Assembly: GCA_030045175.1 (NCBI GenBank)
Contig: JASIBM010000606.1
Location: 1-6,703, forward strand
Length of the DNA: 6,703 bases
Reading direction: 5' to 3'
DNA from: Streptosporangiaceae bacterium
Lineage (GTDB): Bacteria > Actinomycetota > Actinomycetes > Streptosporangiales > Streptosporangiaceae
Shown: positions 6,151-6,703 of the stretch, one piece after another
How the letters are laid out: each line of letters starts with the position of its first letter
Position numbering within the stretch: position 1 is the stretch's first letter
Position numbers and translations under genes: made by a program
The notes under the pieces: model-generated
What the model saw: only the letters and a program-made list of their open reading frames with translations
What the model was told of the DNA's origin: nothing
Database searches by the model: none

Positions 6151-6579
6151 CTATCTTGTTGAAAGCTTGCGGGGCTGGACGAGCTGGGCTGCTTTCTTCT
6201 CCGAGAGTGCCCGGGTTGTGTGACACGCAGGTTCCCGGGCCAGCCCGTTTGCGATGTGTGCCCGGGCGAGGCCGTTGCCGGCCGTGGCCACCGGGGACGA
6301 ACTTGCGGGGTTGCGGACCAGGAACTGGTCCCCTGAGTCGAAGGTAAGGAGAATGCCGTCTGCTGTCGTTTCCCCTTTCACCGTTGACAGCGTGTGGTGG
6401 AGGTTCTCGCCGGCGGCAACCAGGCACTGGCCCCACTGCGACATGGTGACGATGACCGCCTTGATTGCCGGGTTGCCGGTGTTAGCCATCGCGCCATGGG
6501 TCGTGCACGACGCGACGGCGCAAGCCAGCGCCAGTGCCAGTAGCGGGCCGCCGCGCCGTGCCGCCGGGTTCATTCGCAT
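6151..6579 (-). CDS. Small putative lipoprotein of unknown function
   Basis: I recognise no family for this 142-aa protein. It begins with a basic N-terminus (R2, R8, R9), a Leu/Ala core and the lipobox VASC, giving C25 as the likely lipidated residue. The first 100 residues show strong G/C at third codon positions, which supports coding on this strand. The central part contains SQWGQC and GILLTFDSGDQFLVRN (75-90), which looks like a small beta element. C52 and C119 could form a disulfide. The C-terminal 20 residues are basic and lysine-rich and look less conserved. The start is supported by GAGGA (minus strand, 6587-6591) 7 bases upstream; an alternative ATG is two codons later. It lies 49 bases after the end of the partial coiled-coil gene on the same strand, and about 208 bases before the MFS gene. 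Confidence 0.68.
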   Translation of the reverse strand: MRMNPAARRGGPLLALALACAVASCTTHGAMANTGNPAIKAVIVTMSQWGQCLVAAGENLHHTLSTVKGETTADGILLTFDSGDQFLVRNPASSSPVATAGNGLARAHIANGLAREPACHTTRALSEKKAAQLVQPRKLSTR

Positions 6580-6601
6580 GCTGTTGTCCTCACGTCCTGA
6601 T

Positions 6602-6634
6602 CGCTAGCTACGCCTTGCGCCTCATCGGCTAGCG
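6602..6634. repeat. Inverted repeat spanning the stop codon of the partial gene
   Basis: CGCTAGC (6602-6608) and GCTAGCG (6628-6634) are perfect complements separated by 19 bases. The right arm includes the TAG stop of the minus-strand partial gene. A large-loop hairpin between two co-directional genes could terminate or attenuate transcription, or be an operator. It has no T-run. Confidence 0.35.
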
Positions 6635-6703
6635 TGGCGGCGTGTCGGCGTTCTCGATCTGACTGATCAGCCGCTTGAGCTGCCTGATCTCCTCGGCCAG
6701 GGC
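6629..6703 (-). CDS. C-terminal end of a coiled-coil protein (cut by the window edge)
   Basis: On the minus strand the last 24 codons of an open frame enter from the right edge and end at TAG (6629-6631). The peptide ALAEEIRQLKRLISQIENAD is followed by TPPR. Hydrophobic residues at 2, 6, 9, 13 and 16 follow a 4-3-4-3 heptad pattern, with charged or polar residues at most other positions, which is typical of a helical coiled coil. The other minus-strand frames do not give such a pattern. C-terminal coiled coils of this kind occur in regulators and transposition-associated proteins, among others, so the function cannot be named. It is probably upstream of, and possibly co-transcribed with, the lipoprotein gene. 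Confidence 0.6.
   Translation of the reverse strand, partial: ALAEEIRQLKRLISQIENADTPPR

Noticed and set aside
5936..6436. 166-aa open frame on the minus strand overlapping the lipoprotein
   Set aside because: It overlaps the lipoprotein gene in another frame, lacks a signal or domain and is rich in Arg/Pro/Gly. The lipoprotein frame has a signal peptide, a lipobox and a ribosome binding site.

Overview
The window is very GC-rich, and its genes prefer G or C at the third codon position. Start codons (ATG/GTG), GAGG-type ribosome binding sites and two DtxR/IdeR-type iron boxes point to a high-GC actinobacterium. I cannot name the genus from this sequence.

The left two thirds hold a ferric-iron ABC uptake system of the FbpABC type. 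The ATPase gene (176-1303, +) comes first and ends 180 bases before the rest. That gap carries two abutting 19-bp iron boxes (1430-1448 and 1450-1468) and a near-perfect Shine-Dalgarno sequence. Three genes with overlapping stop/start codons follow on the + strand: an unrecognised 140-aa exported helical protein (1484-1906), a ferric-binding lipoprotein (1903-2958) that keeps all four protein iron ligands of the FbpA family, and a two-domain fused permease (2955-4652). When iron is replete, an IdeR/DtxR-like repressor should shut off the three-gene unit. When iron is low, the lipoprotein would capture Fe3+ outside the membrane, the permease would move it inward and the ATPase would drive transport. 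The ATPase gene lies upstream of the iron boxes, so its expression is probably controlled separately.

The right third is all on the minus strand. A 427-aa MFS permease (4659-5942) converges on the iron operon with only six bases between stop codons. It is preceded by about 208 bases in which I see no gene, then by a small unrecognised lipoprotein (6151-6579). The C-terminal end of a coiled-coil protein enters from the right edge (6629-6703).

Bases 1-175 hold no gene I can call; they contain an 8-bp-stem hairpin at 100-120. I see no tRNA, rRNA, CRISPR array, insertion sequence or attachment site. The most interesting points are the unknown exported protein leading an iron-repressed operon, the tandem iron boxes, the separation of the ATPase from the iron-controlled unit, and several clean inverted repeats.
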